The notes under the pieces were generated by a model. The model saw nothing but the letters and a program-made list of their open reading frames with translations. It was not told the origin of the DNA and searched no databases. The translations under genes were made by a program, and so were the position numbers. DNA of 13,240 bases, taken from the NCBI GenBank assembly GCA_031428675.1, contig JANOYC010000030.1:1-13240 (forward strand). The letters run 5' to 3'. Source of the stretch: JANOYC01 sp031428675. Lineage in GTDB: Bacteria > Actinomycetota > Actinomycetes > Actinomycetales > Microbacteriaceae. Positions 7,526 through 13,240 of this stretch are shown here, piece by piece. Within the stretch, counting starts at the first letter, position 1. Each line of letters opens with the position of its first letter.

Positions 7526-7539
7526 TTACGATATCGTAA
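7526..7539. promoter_or_regulatory. Perfect 14-bp palindromic operator candidate
   Basis: TTACGATATCGTAA reads identically on both strands. It ends 4 bases before the galT ATG and sits in the AT-rich gap between the divergent DeoR-type regulator and galTK. The 13-base string AACTTACGATATC (7523-7535) recurs exactly at 7500-7512. Position and symmetry fit an operator for the neighbouring DeoR-family repressor; binding is inferred. Confidence 0.7.
7532..7537 (+). promoter_or_regulatory. Candidate -10 element for leaderless galT mRNA
   Basis: TATCGT fits the actinobacterial TANNNT pattern and ends 6 bases before the ATG at 7544, so the transcript would start at the start codon. There is no Shine-Dalgarno upstream of that ATG. 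The hexamer lies inside the perfect palindrome, so a bound repressor would block it directly. No good -35 is seen. Confidence 0.4.
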
Positions 7540-7543
7540 ACGC

Positions 7544-8668
7544 ATGATCCCTCATGTCGAACTCTCCAACGGCATCGTGAAGCGCCCGACGCTCCTCGCC
7601 GACGGCCGCGAGCTCATCTACTTCGATGACGCCGACACCGCCCTTTCTCCGGAACGCGCCGCCGACGCACGCGCGCTCGACCCGCGTCCGGCTCCGGCAT
7701 CCATGCGCCAAGACGTGCTGACGGGCGAGTGGATTTCGGTTGCCGCAGCTCGACAGAACCGCGTGTTCCTGCCGCCGGCCGACCAAGACCCGCTCGCGCC
7801 AGCGACACCCAACAACCCGTCGGAGGTGCCGAGCAACTACGACGTCGCCGTCTTCGAAAACCGCTCGCCGTCGTTTGGTCCGGTGCTATTGGAGCCCGAC
7901 ACCGACAGCGCCGTTCCGGAGTTGCGCGCGGTGGGTTTCGGCCGCGAGCGCCCATCCGTCGGTCGGTGCGAGGTCGTCTGCTTCAGCCCGGAACACGAGG
8001 GCTCGTTCGGGTCGCTGACGCCCTCGCGCGCGCGCACCGTCATCGAAGCGTGGGCCGACCGCACCGCTGCCCTGACTGCGCTACCCGGTGTCGAGCAAGT
8101 CTTCCCGTTCGAGAACCGTGGTGAGGCGATCGGCGTGACGCTACACCACCCGCACGGCCAGATCTATGCGTACCCCTATGTGACGCCGCGAACGAATGCC
8201 TTGTTGCGCTCGGTTGATGCGATCGGGCCCGACATGTTCCAGCGCATCCTCGATACCGAACGCGCCTCGGAGCGCGTCGTGCTGGAAGGCGAGCACTGGA
8301 CCGCATTTGTGCCCTTCGCTGCCCGTTGGCCCATCGAGGTGCACATGCTGCCACACCGCCACACGCCCGATTTTGCGGGCACGACGGGCGAGGAGCGCGA
8401 CGAACTGGCGACGCTCTATCTGCGCCTGCTGCGCGGCATCGACGCACTCTATGAGACGCCGACCCCCTACATTGCCGCATGGCACCAGGCGCCGGTCAAC
8501 GAGGGTCGGGATGCCATCCGCCTCATGCTTCAAGTGACCTCACCCCGACGGGCCGAGAGCAAACTCAAATATCTTGCCGGATCCGAAGCGGCCATGGGCG
8601 CATGGATCGGCGACGTCACCCCCGAGCAGTCGGCGGCGTTCATCAGAGAGGGAATTGCACGAGTATGA
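7544..8668 (+). CDS. galT: Galactose-1-phosphate uridylyltransferase
   Basis: This 374-residue enzyme transfers UMP from UDP-glucose to galactose-1-phosphate, giving UDP-galactose and glucose-1-phosphate. The N-terminal block MRQDVLTGEWISVAAARQNR (about residues 48-67) and FENRSPSFGP (about 104-113) are typical of GalT. The active-site HPHGQ is at residues 202-206, with H204 as the expected uridylylated nucleophile. HMLPHRH later in the chain supplies further conserved histidines of the HIT-like fold. Of the in-frame starts at 7493, 7496, 7518 and 7544, ATG 7544 is preferred because the earlier ones would translate the operator region. A GTG at 7577 would also keep the conserved part. The stop overlaps the galK start as ATGA (8665-8668), so the two are coupled. 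Confidence 0.94.
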   Translation: MIPHVELSNGIVKRPTLLADGRELIYFDDADTALSPERAADARALDPRPAPASMRQDVLTGEWISVAAARQNRVFLPPADQDPLAPATPNNPSEVPSNYDVAVFENRSPSFGPVLLEPDTDSAVPELRAVGFGRERPSVGRCEVVCFSPEHEGSFGSLTPSRARTVIEAWADRTAALTALPGVEQVFPFENRGEAIGVTLHHPHGQIYAYPYVTPRTNALLRSVDAIGPDMFQRILDTERASERVVLEGEHWTAFVPFAARWPIEVHMLPHRHTPDFAGTTGEERDELATLYLRLLRGIDALYETPTPYIAAWHQAPVNEGRDAIRLMLQVTSPRRAESKLKYLAGSEAAMGAWIGDVTPEQSAAFIREGIARV

Positions 8669-9822
8669 GCGACATCCGAGACGACGCACGCGAGGCATTC
8701 GCGCGCCTGTTCGATCACGAGCCCATTGGCGTGTGGTCTGCGCCAGGACGCGTGAATCTCATCGGCGAGCACACCGACTACAACCTCGGTTTCGTGCTCC
8801 CGTTCGCCATCAACAGACGCACGGTCGTCGCCCTCGCGCCGCGCGAGGACTCGACCATCCGCGTCGCCAGCGCCTTCGCCGACGAGGTCGCCGAGATCTC
8901 GATCAGCGAACTGGCACCCGAAAAGTTGCACGGCTGGTCGGCGTATCCGCTCGGCGTTGCCTGGGCTCTCGGCGAGTTCGGGGCCGACCTCAGCGCGGTG
9001 ACCGGTGTCGACATCTACATCGAGTCGGCCGTGCCCGTTGGTGCTGGACTCTCGTCTTCGGCGGCCATTGAAAGCGCCGTCGCCGTTGCCCTCAACGACA
9101 CCTGGGCGCTCGGTTTCGACCGCAAGAAGCTTGCGCGCGTCGGCCAGCTCGCGGAGAACAAAGCCGTAGGCGCCCCGACCGGAATCATGGACCAGTCGGC
9201 ATCGCTGCTCGGCAAGCAGGATGCGGCGGTCTTCCTCGATTGCCGTTCCCTCGAGGCCGAGATCGTCGGCCTCGGCTTCGAAGGCGCGGGGTTGGAACTC
9301 CTCATCATCGACACGAACGTGAGTCACTCACACGCGACGGGCGGATACGGCGCACGCCGGGCATCCTGCGAGAAGGGCGCGGCGACGCTCGAAGTTGCGT
9401 CGCTGCGGGACCTTACCGTCGCCGACCTGCCGCGGGCTCGCGCACTTCTCGATGACGAAACGTTTAGGCGGGTGCGGCACGTGATCACGGAGAACCAACG
9501 TGTTCTCGACACCGTTGAGACCTTGCGCACGCAGGGTCCGCGGGCGATCGGCCCGCTACTCGATGCGTCGCACGTGTCGATGCGCGACGACTTCGAGATC
9601 TCGGTGCCGGAGCTCGACCTCGCGGTCGAGACGGCGCAGGAGAACGGCGCGATCGGCGCGCGAATGACTGGCGGCGGGTTCGGCGGAGCGGCAATCGCCC
9701 TCATCCCGACCGGCGATATCTCGCGACTGCAGGTTGCCCTCGATGGCGCGTTTGCGGAACACGGCTACGGCCAGCCGACGACGTTCACCGTGACGGCGGC
9801 CGAGGGCGCCCATCGCGAGTAG
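8665..9822 (+). CDS. galK: Galactokinase
   Basis: This 385-residue GHMP kinase phosphorylates alpha-D-galactose with ATP to galactose-1-phosphate, the substrate of the adjoining GalT. The galactokinase signature PGRVNLIGEHTDYN is at residues 27-40. The GHMP nucleotide loop PVGAGLSSSAA is at 124-134, the catalytic base D176 is in GIMDQ, and the C-terminal glycine-rich motif TGGGFGG is at 335-341. The length is normal for the family. ATG 8665 is used rather than the ORF start at 8479, which would add 62 residues read out of frame through galT. It overlaps the galT stop by 4 bases. Galactose uptake and galE genes are not present, so the pathway is completed elsewhere in the genome. Confidence 0.95.
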   Translation: MSDIRDDAREAFARLFDHEPIGVWSAPGRVNLIGEHTDYNLGFVLPFAINRRTVVALAPREDSTIRVASAFADEVAEISISELAPEKLHGWSAYPLGVAWALGEFGADLSAVTGVDIYIESAVPVGAGLSSSAAIESAVAVALNDTWALGFDRKKLARVGQLAENKAVGAPTGIMDQSASLLGKQDAAVFLDCRSLEAEIVGLGFEGAGLELLIIDTNVSHSHATGGYGARRASCEKGAATLEVASLRDLTVADLPRARALLDDETFRRVRHVITENQRVLDTVETLRTQGPRAIGPLLDASHVSMRDDFEISVPELDLAVETAQENGAIGARMTGGGFGGAAIALIPTGDISRLQVALDGAFAEHGYGQPTTFTVTAAEGAHRE

Positions 9823-9842
9823 CGGCGGCGCACCTGCACGCG

Positions 9843-9887
9843 GGGGCACCTTCGGACTAGCACGGGGCACCTTCGGACTAGCACGGG
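9843..9887. repeat. Tandem direct repeat, two 21-bp copies
   Basis: The unit begins GGGGCACCTTCGGACTAGCA and ends in C; exact copies lie at 9843-9863 and 9864-9884, with GGG starting a third. It is in the convergent gap between galK and folD. A minus-strand ORF through it reads ASPKVPR twice, which is a by-product of the repeat and not a gene. No function is apparent. Confidence 0.85.
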
Positions 9888-9897
9888 CGCCTGCCGG

Positions 9898-9913
9898 CGT
9901 GCCCGTTGGCACG
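9898..9913. terminator. Small hairpin between convergent galK and folD
   Basis: CGTGCC-CGTT-GGCACG forms a perfect 6-bp stem with a 4-base loop, directly behind the folD stop and 75 bases after the galK stop. It could end transcription from both sides, but no T-rich tract follows on either strand, so an intrinsic terminator is only possible. Confidence 0.4.
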
Positions 9914-9914
9914 G

Positions 9915-10796
9915 TTAGCGGCGGGCGCGCTCGGCAGCGTCGACCACGTTCTTGAGCAACATCGCGCGCGTCATCGGCCCGACCCCGCCCGGCATAGGCG
10001 ACATCCATCCAGCGACCTGGGCCACAGCCGGGTCGACGTCACCCGCAAGTCGCGCTTTGCCCGTCTCGGAGTTCACGACCCGCGTTATTCCCACGTCGAG
10101 CACAGCGGCGCCGGGCTTGACCCACTCTGGCGCGATCAGCCCCGCGACACCGACGGCCGCAACCACGATGTCGGCGCGTCGCACCTCGGCTGCGAGATCC
10201 GCCGTGCGCGAATGCGTGAGCGTCACGGTCGCATCCAGACCCTTGCGCGTCAGCAACAACCCAAGCGGCCGCCCCACGGTCAGCCCGCGACCGACAACAA
10301 CGACGTGCTTGCCCGCGATCGGCACGCCGTAGCGCTGCAGCAATTCGACGATTCCGGCGGGCGTGCACGGCAACGGCGAATCCAGCGGCCCGGCAACTCC
10401 GAGCACGAGTCGCCCGAGGTTGGTCGGATGCAGCCCGTCGGCGTCCTTGTCTGGATCCATCAGCTCGAGCATCGCGTTCTCATCGAGCCCGGCAGGCAAC
10501 GGCAACTGGATGATGTACCCGGTCACCGCCGGATCCTCATTGAGCGCCGCGATGGCTTGCCGCACGTCCGCGTCGGATGCCGTGGCCGGCAGATCGACGC
10601 GAATGGACTCGATCCCGACCTCCGCGCAATCGCGGTGCTTGCCCGCGACATAGGAGAGTGACCCGGGGTCGGCACCGACGAGGAGAGTGCCGAGTCCGGG
10701 AGTCACGCCCGCAGCGCGGAGTGCGGTGATGCGCTCCGCGAGTTCGTTCTTGACGGCGCGCGCGGTCGCGACACCGTCGAGCGTGATCGCGGTCAT
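9915..10796 (-). CDS. folD: Bifunctional methylene-THF dehydrogenase / methenyl-THF cyclohydrolase
   Basis: This 293-residue cytoplasmic enzyme oxidises 5,10-methylene-THF with NADP+ and hydrolyses methenyl-THF to 10-formyl-THF, the donor for purine and formyl-Met synthesis. The catalytic set of FolD is intact: Y49 and K53 in SYVAGKHRDCAEVGI, Q97 in IIQLPLP, and D120 in DPDKDADGLHP. The cofactor motif GRGLTVGRP is at residues 169-177 and the terminal PGGVGPMTRAML is present. The ATG at 10796 comes two bases after the glyA stop and has no visible Shine-Dalgarno, so ribosomes probably carry over from glyA. Sitting behind glyA in one operon, it takes the methylene-THF that GlyA makes, and it shares the riboswitch-bearing leader. 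Confidence 0.95.
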   Translation of the reverse strand: MTAITLDGVATARAVKNELAERITALRAAGVTPGLGTLLVGADPGSLSYVAGKHRDCAEVGIESIRVDLPATASDADVRQAIAALNEDPAVTGYIIQLPLPAGLDENAMLELMDPDKDADGLHPTNLGRLVLGVAGPLDSPLPCTPAGIVELLQRYGVPIAGKHVVVVGRGLTVGRPLGLLLTRKGLDATVTLTHSRTADLAAEVRRADIVVAAVGVAGLIAPEWVKPGAAVLDVGITRVVNSETGKARLAGDVDPAVAQVAGWMSPMPGGVGPMTRAMLLKNVVDAAERARR

Positions 10797-10798
10797 GA

Positions 10799-12070
10799 CT
10801 ACAGGCCGGGGTAGAGGGGGAATGCCTCGGTGAGCGCGACGACGCGCGAGTGCAGAGCCGCGACATCCGGATTTGGCTGCAGTGCGAGCGCGATCACGTC
10901 GGCAACCTCGGTGAATTCGGTGTCGCCGAAGCCGCGAGTTGCGAGCGCGGGCGTGCCGATGCGGAGCCCCGAGGTGACCATCGGCGGGCGCGGGTCGAAC
11001 GGCACCGCGTTGCGGTTGACCGTGATTCCGACCGAGTGCAGCACGTCTTCGGCCTGCTGACCGTCGAGCGGCGAGTTGCGGAGGTCGGCGAGCACGAGGT
11101 GAACGTCGGTTCCGCCGGTGAGCACGTCGACGCCGGCTGCGCGAGCGTCATCCGAGGTGAGGCGCGCGGCGAGGAGTTGGGCTCCGCTGATGGTGCGCTC
11201 CTGGCGGTCGGCGAACTCGGGCTGGGCCGCGAGTTTGAACGCGGTCGCCTTCGCAGCGATCACGTGCATGAGTGGTCCGCCCTGTTGGCCGGGGAACACG
11301 TTGGAGTTGAGCTTCTTGGCTAGCTCCATGTCGCGGCTGAGGATGAAGCCCGAGCGCGGACCGCCGATGGTCTTGTGCACGGTCGAGGAGACGACATCCG
11401 CGAATGGAACGGGCGAAGGATGCTTGCCCGCGGCAACGAGTCCGGCGAAGTGCGCCATGTCGACCCAGAGCTTGGCGCCGACCTCGTCGGCGATGGCACG
11501 GAACGCCTCGAAGTCGAGGTGACGTGGGTAGGCCGACCAGCCGGCGATAATGACCTGCGGCTTGTGCTCGAGCGCCTTGTCGCGCACAACGTTCATGTCG
11601 ACGAGGAAGGTGTTCGGGTCAACACCGTAGGACACGGCGTTGTAGAGCTTGCCCGAGAAGTTGAGCTTCATGCCGTGGGTCAAGTGACCGCCGTGGGCAA
11701 GCTCCAAGCCGAGGATGGTGTCGCCGGGCGTCGCGATGGCCGACAGCACGGCCGCGTTGGCGGTCGCGCCGGAGTGCGGCTGGACGTTGGCGTAGGCGGC
11801 GCCGAAGAGGCTCTTGGCTCGCTCGATGGCGAGGCTCTCGGCCACGTCGACGAATTCGCAACCACCGTAGTATCGGCGACCCGGGTATCCCTCGGCGTAT
11901 TTGTTGGTGAGCACCGAGCCCTGCGACTCGAGCACCGAGCGCGGCACGAAGTTCTCGCTCGCGATCATCTCGAGGGTGGAGCGCTGGCGGCCGAGCTCGT
12001 GCTCGAGAACCTCGGCGATCTCCGGGTCAACCTCGGACAGCGGCGCGTTGAAAATGGACTGGTCGGACAT
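10799..12070 (-). CDS. glyA: Serine hydroxymethyltransferase
   Basis: This 423-residue PLP enzyme converts serine and THF to glycine and 5,10-methylene-THF. Conserved stretches include LEMIASENF (33-41), NKYAEGYPGRRYYGGCE (56-72), HSGATAN (99-105), VDMAHFAGL with D204 and H207, and the PLP-binding STVHKTIGGPRSG (229-241) with Schiff-base lysine K233. FPGQQGGPLMH follows. The start is ATG 12070, with GAGGAG (12076-12081) five bases upstream; the open frame to 12658 runs through noncoding repeats and an out-of-frame part of the MFS gene and is not real. It is first in a glyA-folD operon. The 110 bases before the start carry a ZTP-type riboswitch, linking expression to folate one-carbon status. 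Confidence 0.96.
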   Translation of the reverse strand: MSDQSIFNAPLSEVDPEIAEVLEHELGRQRSTLEMIASENFVPRSVLESQGSVLTNKYAEGYPGRRYYGGCEFVDVAESLAIERAKSLFGAAYANVQPHSGATANAAVLSAIATPGDTILGLELAHGGHLTHGMKLNFSGKLYNAVSYGVDPNTFLVDMNVVRDKALEHKPQVIIAGWSAYPRHLDFEAFRAIADEVGAKLWVDMAHFAGLVAAGKHPSPVPFADVVSSTVHKTIGGPRSGFILSRDMELAKKLNSNVFPGQQGGPLMHVIAAKATAFKLAAQPEFADRQERTISGAQLLAARLTSDDARAAGVDVLTGGTDVHLVLADLRNSPLDGQQAEDVLHSVGITVNRNAVPFDPRPPMVTSGLRIGTPALATRGFGDTEFTEVADVIALALQPNPDVAALHSRVVALTEAFPLYPGL

Positions 12071-12075
12071 GGGCG

Positions 12076-12081
12076 CTCCTC
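12076..12081 (-). promoter_or_regulatory. Ribosome binding site of glyA
   Basis: GAGGAG on the minus strand is 5 bases before the glyA ATG. It sits 29 bases after the riboswitch core and is the probable site of translational control, alone or together with a small stem CGTGA/TCACG that lies between the two. Confidence 0.7.
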
Positions 12082-12107
12082 GCGTGACAGGCTCGATAAC
12101 AGAAATC

Positions 12108-12187
12108 ACGTGACCCAGGCGTACGGCCACCAACCGTGTCAGTTGCTCCCCGGTGGTTACCCACCCAAACGCCAGTTGCAACCTGAA
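12108..12187 (-). ncRNA. ZTP (pfl) riboswitch in the glyA-folD leader
   Basis: On the minus strand the leader shows the full layout of the pfl/ZTP aptamer. P1 pairs GTTGC with GCAAC. The conserved AACTGGCG follows its first strand. P2 is GGTGG-GTAA-CCACC followed by GGGGAGC. P3 is ACGG...CCGT, and the aptamer ends with CGCCTGGG, whose CGCC can pair with GGCG of ACTGGCG to form the pseudoknot. The only visible departure is T instead of C after CTGGG. Known members bind ZMP or ZTP, which build up when 10-formyl-THF is short, and turn on folate and purine genes such as folD, glyA and purH. The gene context here matches exactly. Boundaries are approximate, and the switching part downstream is not resolved. 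Confidence 0.9.
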
Positions 12188-12188
12188 C

Positions 12189-12216
12189 AGACTACCAATA
12201 CCCGGGCGAGAGTCCA
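12189..12216 (-). promoter_or_regulatory. Candidate promoter of the glyA-folD operon
   Basis: On the minus strand TGGACT (12211-12216, 4 of 6 to TTGACA) and TAGTCT (12189-12194, with the key T, A and final T) are separated by 16 bases. The expected start near 12182 falls right at the beginning of the riboswitch P1 strand, which is why this pair is preferred. Confidence 0.4.
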
Positions 12217-12221
12217 CCCCG

Positions 12222-12303
12222 GCGCGGTCGTGGATCCCACCTCGCGCGGTCGTGAATCCCACCTCGCGCGGTCGTGGATCCCACCTCGCGCGGTCGTGGA
12301 TCC
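12222..12303. repeat. 22-bp tandem repeat, 3.7 copies
   Basis: The unit starts GCGCGGTCGTGGATCCCACC (then TC). Copies start at 12222, 12244, 12266 and 12288, the last one truncated after 16 bases. The second copy has one change (GGATCC to GAATCC). Each unit carries a short dyad GTGG-ATC-CCAC. The array lies just upstream of the candidate glyA promoter and downstream of the MFS gene. No spacers and no coding sense: 22 is not a multiple of 3. Confidence 0.9.
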
Positions 12304-12322
12304 GGGCGGCTTGGGCTAACAG

Positions 12323-12340
12323 GGGCCGCCGCGGCGGCCC
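12323..12340. terminator. GC-rich 18-bp palindrome behind the MFS gene
   Basis: GGGCCGCCGCGGCGGCCC is a perfect palindrome that can fold as a 7-bp stem with a CGCG loop, 35 bases past the MFS stop on the minus strand. It may end MFS transcription before the glyA promoter. There is no T tract. Next to it GCAATGGCC occurs twice in tandem (12341-12349, 12350-12358). Confidence 0.4.
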
Positions 12341-12375
12341 GCAATGGCCGCAATGGCCCGGATTGGTGGCGGGCG

Positions 12376-13240
12376 TCAGGCGGTGTGAGCCCGCGGTCGC
12401 GCCGCGCGCTTGCGCAGCCACGCATCGGTCACGATCATGAGCACGACACCGGCGACAAGCATGACGATGTTCACCGCCGGCAGCACCCCAACGCCGAATT
12501 CGTCGAGCAGGATGCCGCCGATGAACGCGCCACCGCCGATTCCGAGATTGAAGAAGACCACCTGCAGGGCCGACGCGGTGTCTCGGAATCGAGCGGATGC
12601 GGTGTGCAGCATCCGGGCATTGAGCATTGACGGTGCGCCACCGAAGGCGACCCCCCACAGCACAATCGCTATGACGACCATGATCGCTGATTGGCTGAAC
12701 GCCGCGAGCGCGGTGACGATCACCGCCGTCGCAGCGATGGCGCCGATCAGGCCTGCGCGCGGAAAGCGATCGCTAAGTAGCCCCGCGAGCACGAGGCCCA
12801 CAGCGCCGGCACCGCCGAACAGGAAGAGGATCATCGGGATCGACGCCTCGTCGAACGTCGACACGTCGATGAGCCACGGCGCAATGTAGGTGTAGAAGAT
12901 GTTGTGGCCGGTGATGGTCACGAGGATGATCGCGCAGATGATGAGCACGCCGGGCATGCTGCGGTCGCGGTGCAGTGGCAGCGGGATCTCGCCGGTCGCG
13001 AGCGTGACATGGTGGTTCACCGGAGGAAGGAATTTCAGCACGAGCACGCCGAAGATGAGGATGAGCACGGCGATGCTCACGAACGCCAGTCGCCACCCGA
13101 GCGCCTGGCCGAGCGCGGTGCCGAGTGGAACGCCGAGGATGAACGCGGCCGTACCGCCGCCACCGGTTATCGCGACCGCACGCCCGAGTTGGTGCTTCGG
13201 CACGAGGTGGGCGGCGTAGGCGCCGACGACGGCCCAGAAC
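12376..13240 (-). CDS. MFS transporter (AraJ/sugar-efflux-like), 3' part
   Basis: This is the C-terminal 287 residues or so of a major facilitator superfamily permease; the gene continues past the window end. The frame is open beyond the GTG at 13203 (FWAVVGAYAAHL precedes VPKHQLGRA), so that codon is internal. The segment FWAVVGAYAA...GRAVAITGGGGTAAFILGVP contains the motif typical of TM4-TM5 in drug/arabinose-efflux type transporters. About eight hydrophobic helices follow, including one at GVLIICAIILVTITGHNIFY and one at GGAGAVGLVLAGLLSD, the latter with the MFS loop motif (LLSDRFPRAG). The basic C-terminal tail (DAWLRKRAARPRAHTA) is cytoplasmic. The substrate is unknown. It is transcribed in the same direction as glyA but separated by 305 bases with repeats and a hairpin. 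Confidence 0.9.
   Translation of the reverse strand, partial: FWAVVGAYAAHLVPKHQLGRAVAITGGGGTAAFILGVPLGTALGQALGWRLAFVSIAVLILIFGVLVLKFLPPVNHHVTLATGEIPLPLHRDRSMPGVLIICAIILVTITGHNIFYTYIAPWLIDVSTFDEASIPMILFLFGGAGAVGLVLAGLLSDRFPRAGLIGAIAATAVIVTALAAFSQSAIMVVIAIVLWGVAFGGAPSMLNARMLHTASARFRDTASALQVVFFNLGIGGGAFIGGILLDEFGVGVLPAVNIVMLVAGVVLMIVTDAWLRKRAARPRAHTA

Noticed and set aside
8479..8664. Upstream extension of galK
   Set aside because: It reads galT DNA in another frame; ATG 8665 forms the ATGA overlap and gives the normal length.
9556..10008. Minus-strand ORF containing ASPKVPR repeats
   Set aside because: It is antisense to the 3' end of galK and overlaps the end of folD in another frame; the peptide repeat comes from the 21-bp DNA duplication.
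12222..12303. CRISPR-like array
   Set aside because: Copies are directly adjacent with no spacers, the unit is 22 bp, and no cas genes are near.
12071..12658. Extension of the glyA reading frame 196 codons upstream
   Set aside because: It crosses the riboswitch, the 22-bp repeats and an out-of-frame part of the MFS gene; ATG 12070 has a good ribosome site and matches the family N-terminus.

Overview
The window is high-GC DNA with short intergenic gaps, frequent 4-base ATGA/GTGA stop/start overlaps and strong GAGGAG-type ribosome binding sites where genes are not overlapped. Protein styles (GlyA, FolD, GalT, NnrD, lipase-maturation-factor family) point to an actinobacterium, most likely Microbacteriaceae. 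That placement is inference from sequence character, not from a database search. I see no mobile element, tRNA, rRNA or CRISPR array; this looks like ordinary chromosome with a few interesting regulatory regions.

Layout, left to right. (1) 1-708 (+): 3' part of a cation diffusion facilitator transporter, meeting its convergent neighbour in a 4-base tail-to-tail overlap. (2) 705-7472 (-): a run of seven leftward genes. Read in the direction of transcription they are a DeoR-type regulator, an aldose 1-epimerase, an uncharacterised 149-residue acidic protein, a histidine phosphatase, an NnrD-type NAD(P)H-hydrate dehydratase, a lipase-maturation-factor-like membrane protein and a phytoene-dehydrogenase-like FAD oxidoreductase. 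The last four overlap one another and probably form one translationally coupled unit. (3) 7473-7543: a short AT-rich divergent control region with one perfect 14-bp palindrome (TTACGATATCGTAA) and a degenerate second copy 23 bp away, the likely operators of the DeoR regulator. (4) 7544-9822 (+): galT and galK, overlapping by ATGA. (5) 9823-9914: convergent gap with two tandem 21-bp repeats and a small hairpin. (6) 9915-12070 (-): glyA then folD, a one-carbon operon. (7) 12071-12375: a noncoding stretch with a well-supported ZTP (pfl) riboswitch in the glyA leader, a candidate promoter directly before it, 3.7 copies of a 22-bp tandem repeat, and a GC-rich palindrome behind the next gene. (8) 12376-13240 (-): 3' part of an MFS transporter running off the window.

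How the genes work together. GalM, GalK and GalT convert beta-D-galactose through alpha-galactose and galactose-1-phosphate to UDP-galactose (three of the four Leloir steps; galE is not here), with the divergent DeoR regulator as probable local control. GlyA and FolD make and oxidise 5,10-methylene-THF, and the riboswitch would raise their expression when ZMP/ZTP signals a shortage of 10-formyl-THF. The best lead is this riboswitch with its adjoining repeat array. The least understood content is the lipase-maturation-factor/FAD-oxidoreductase pair and the 149-residue protein.
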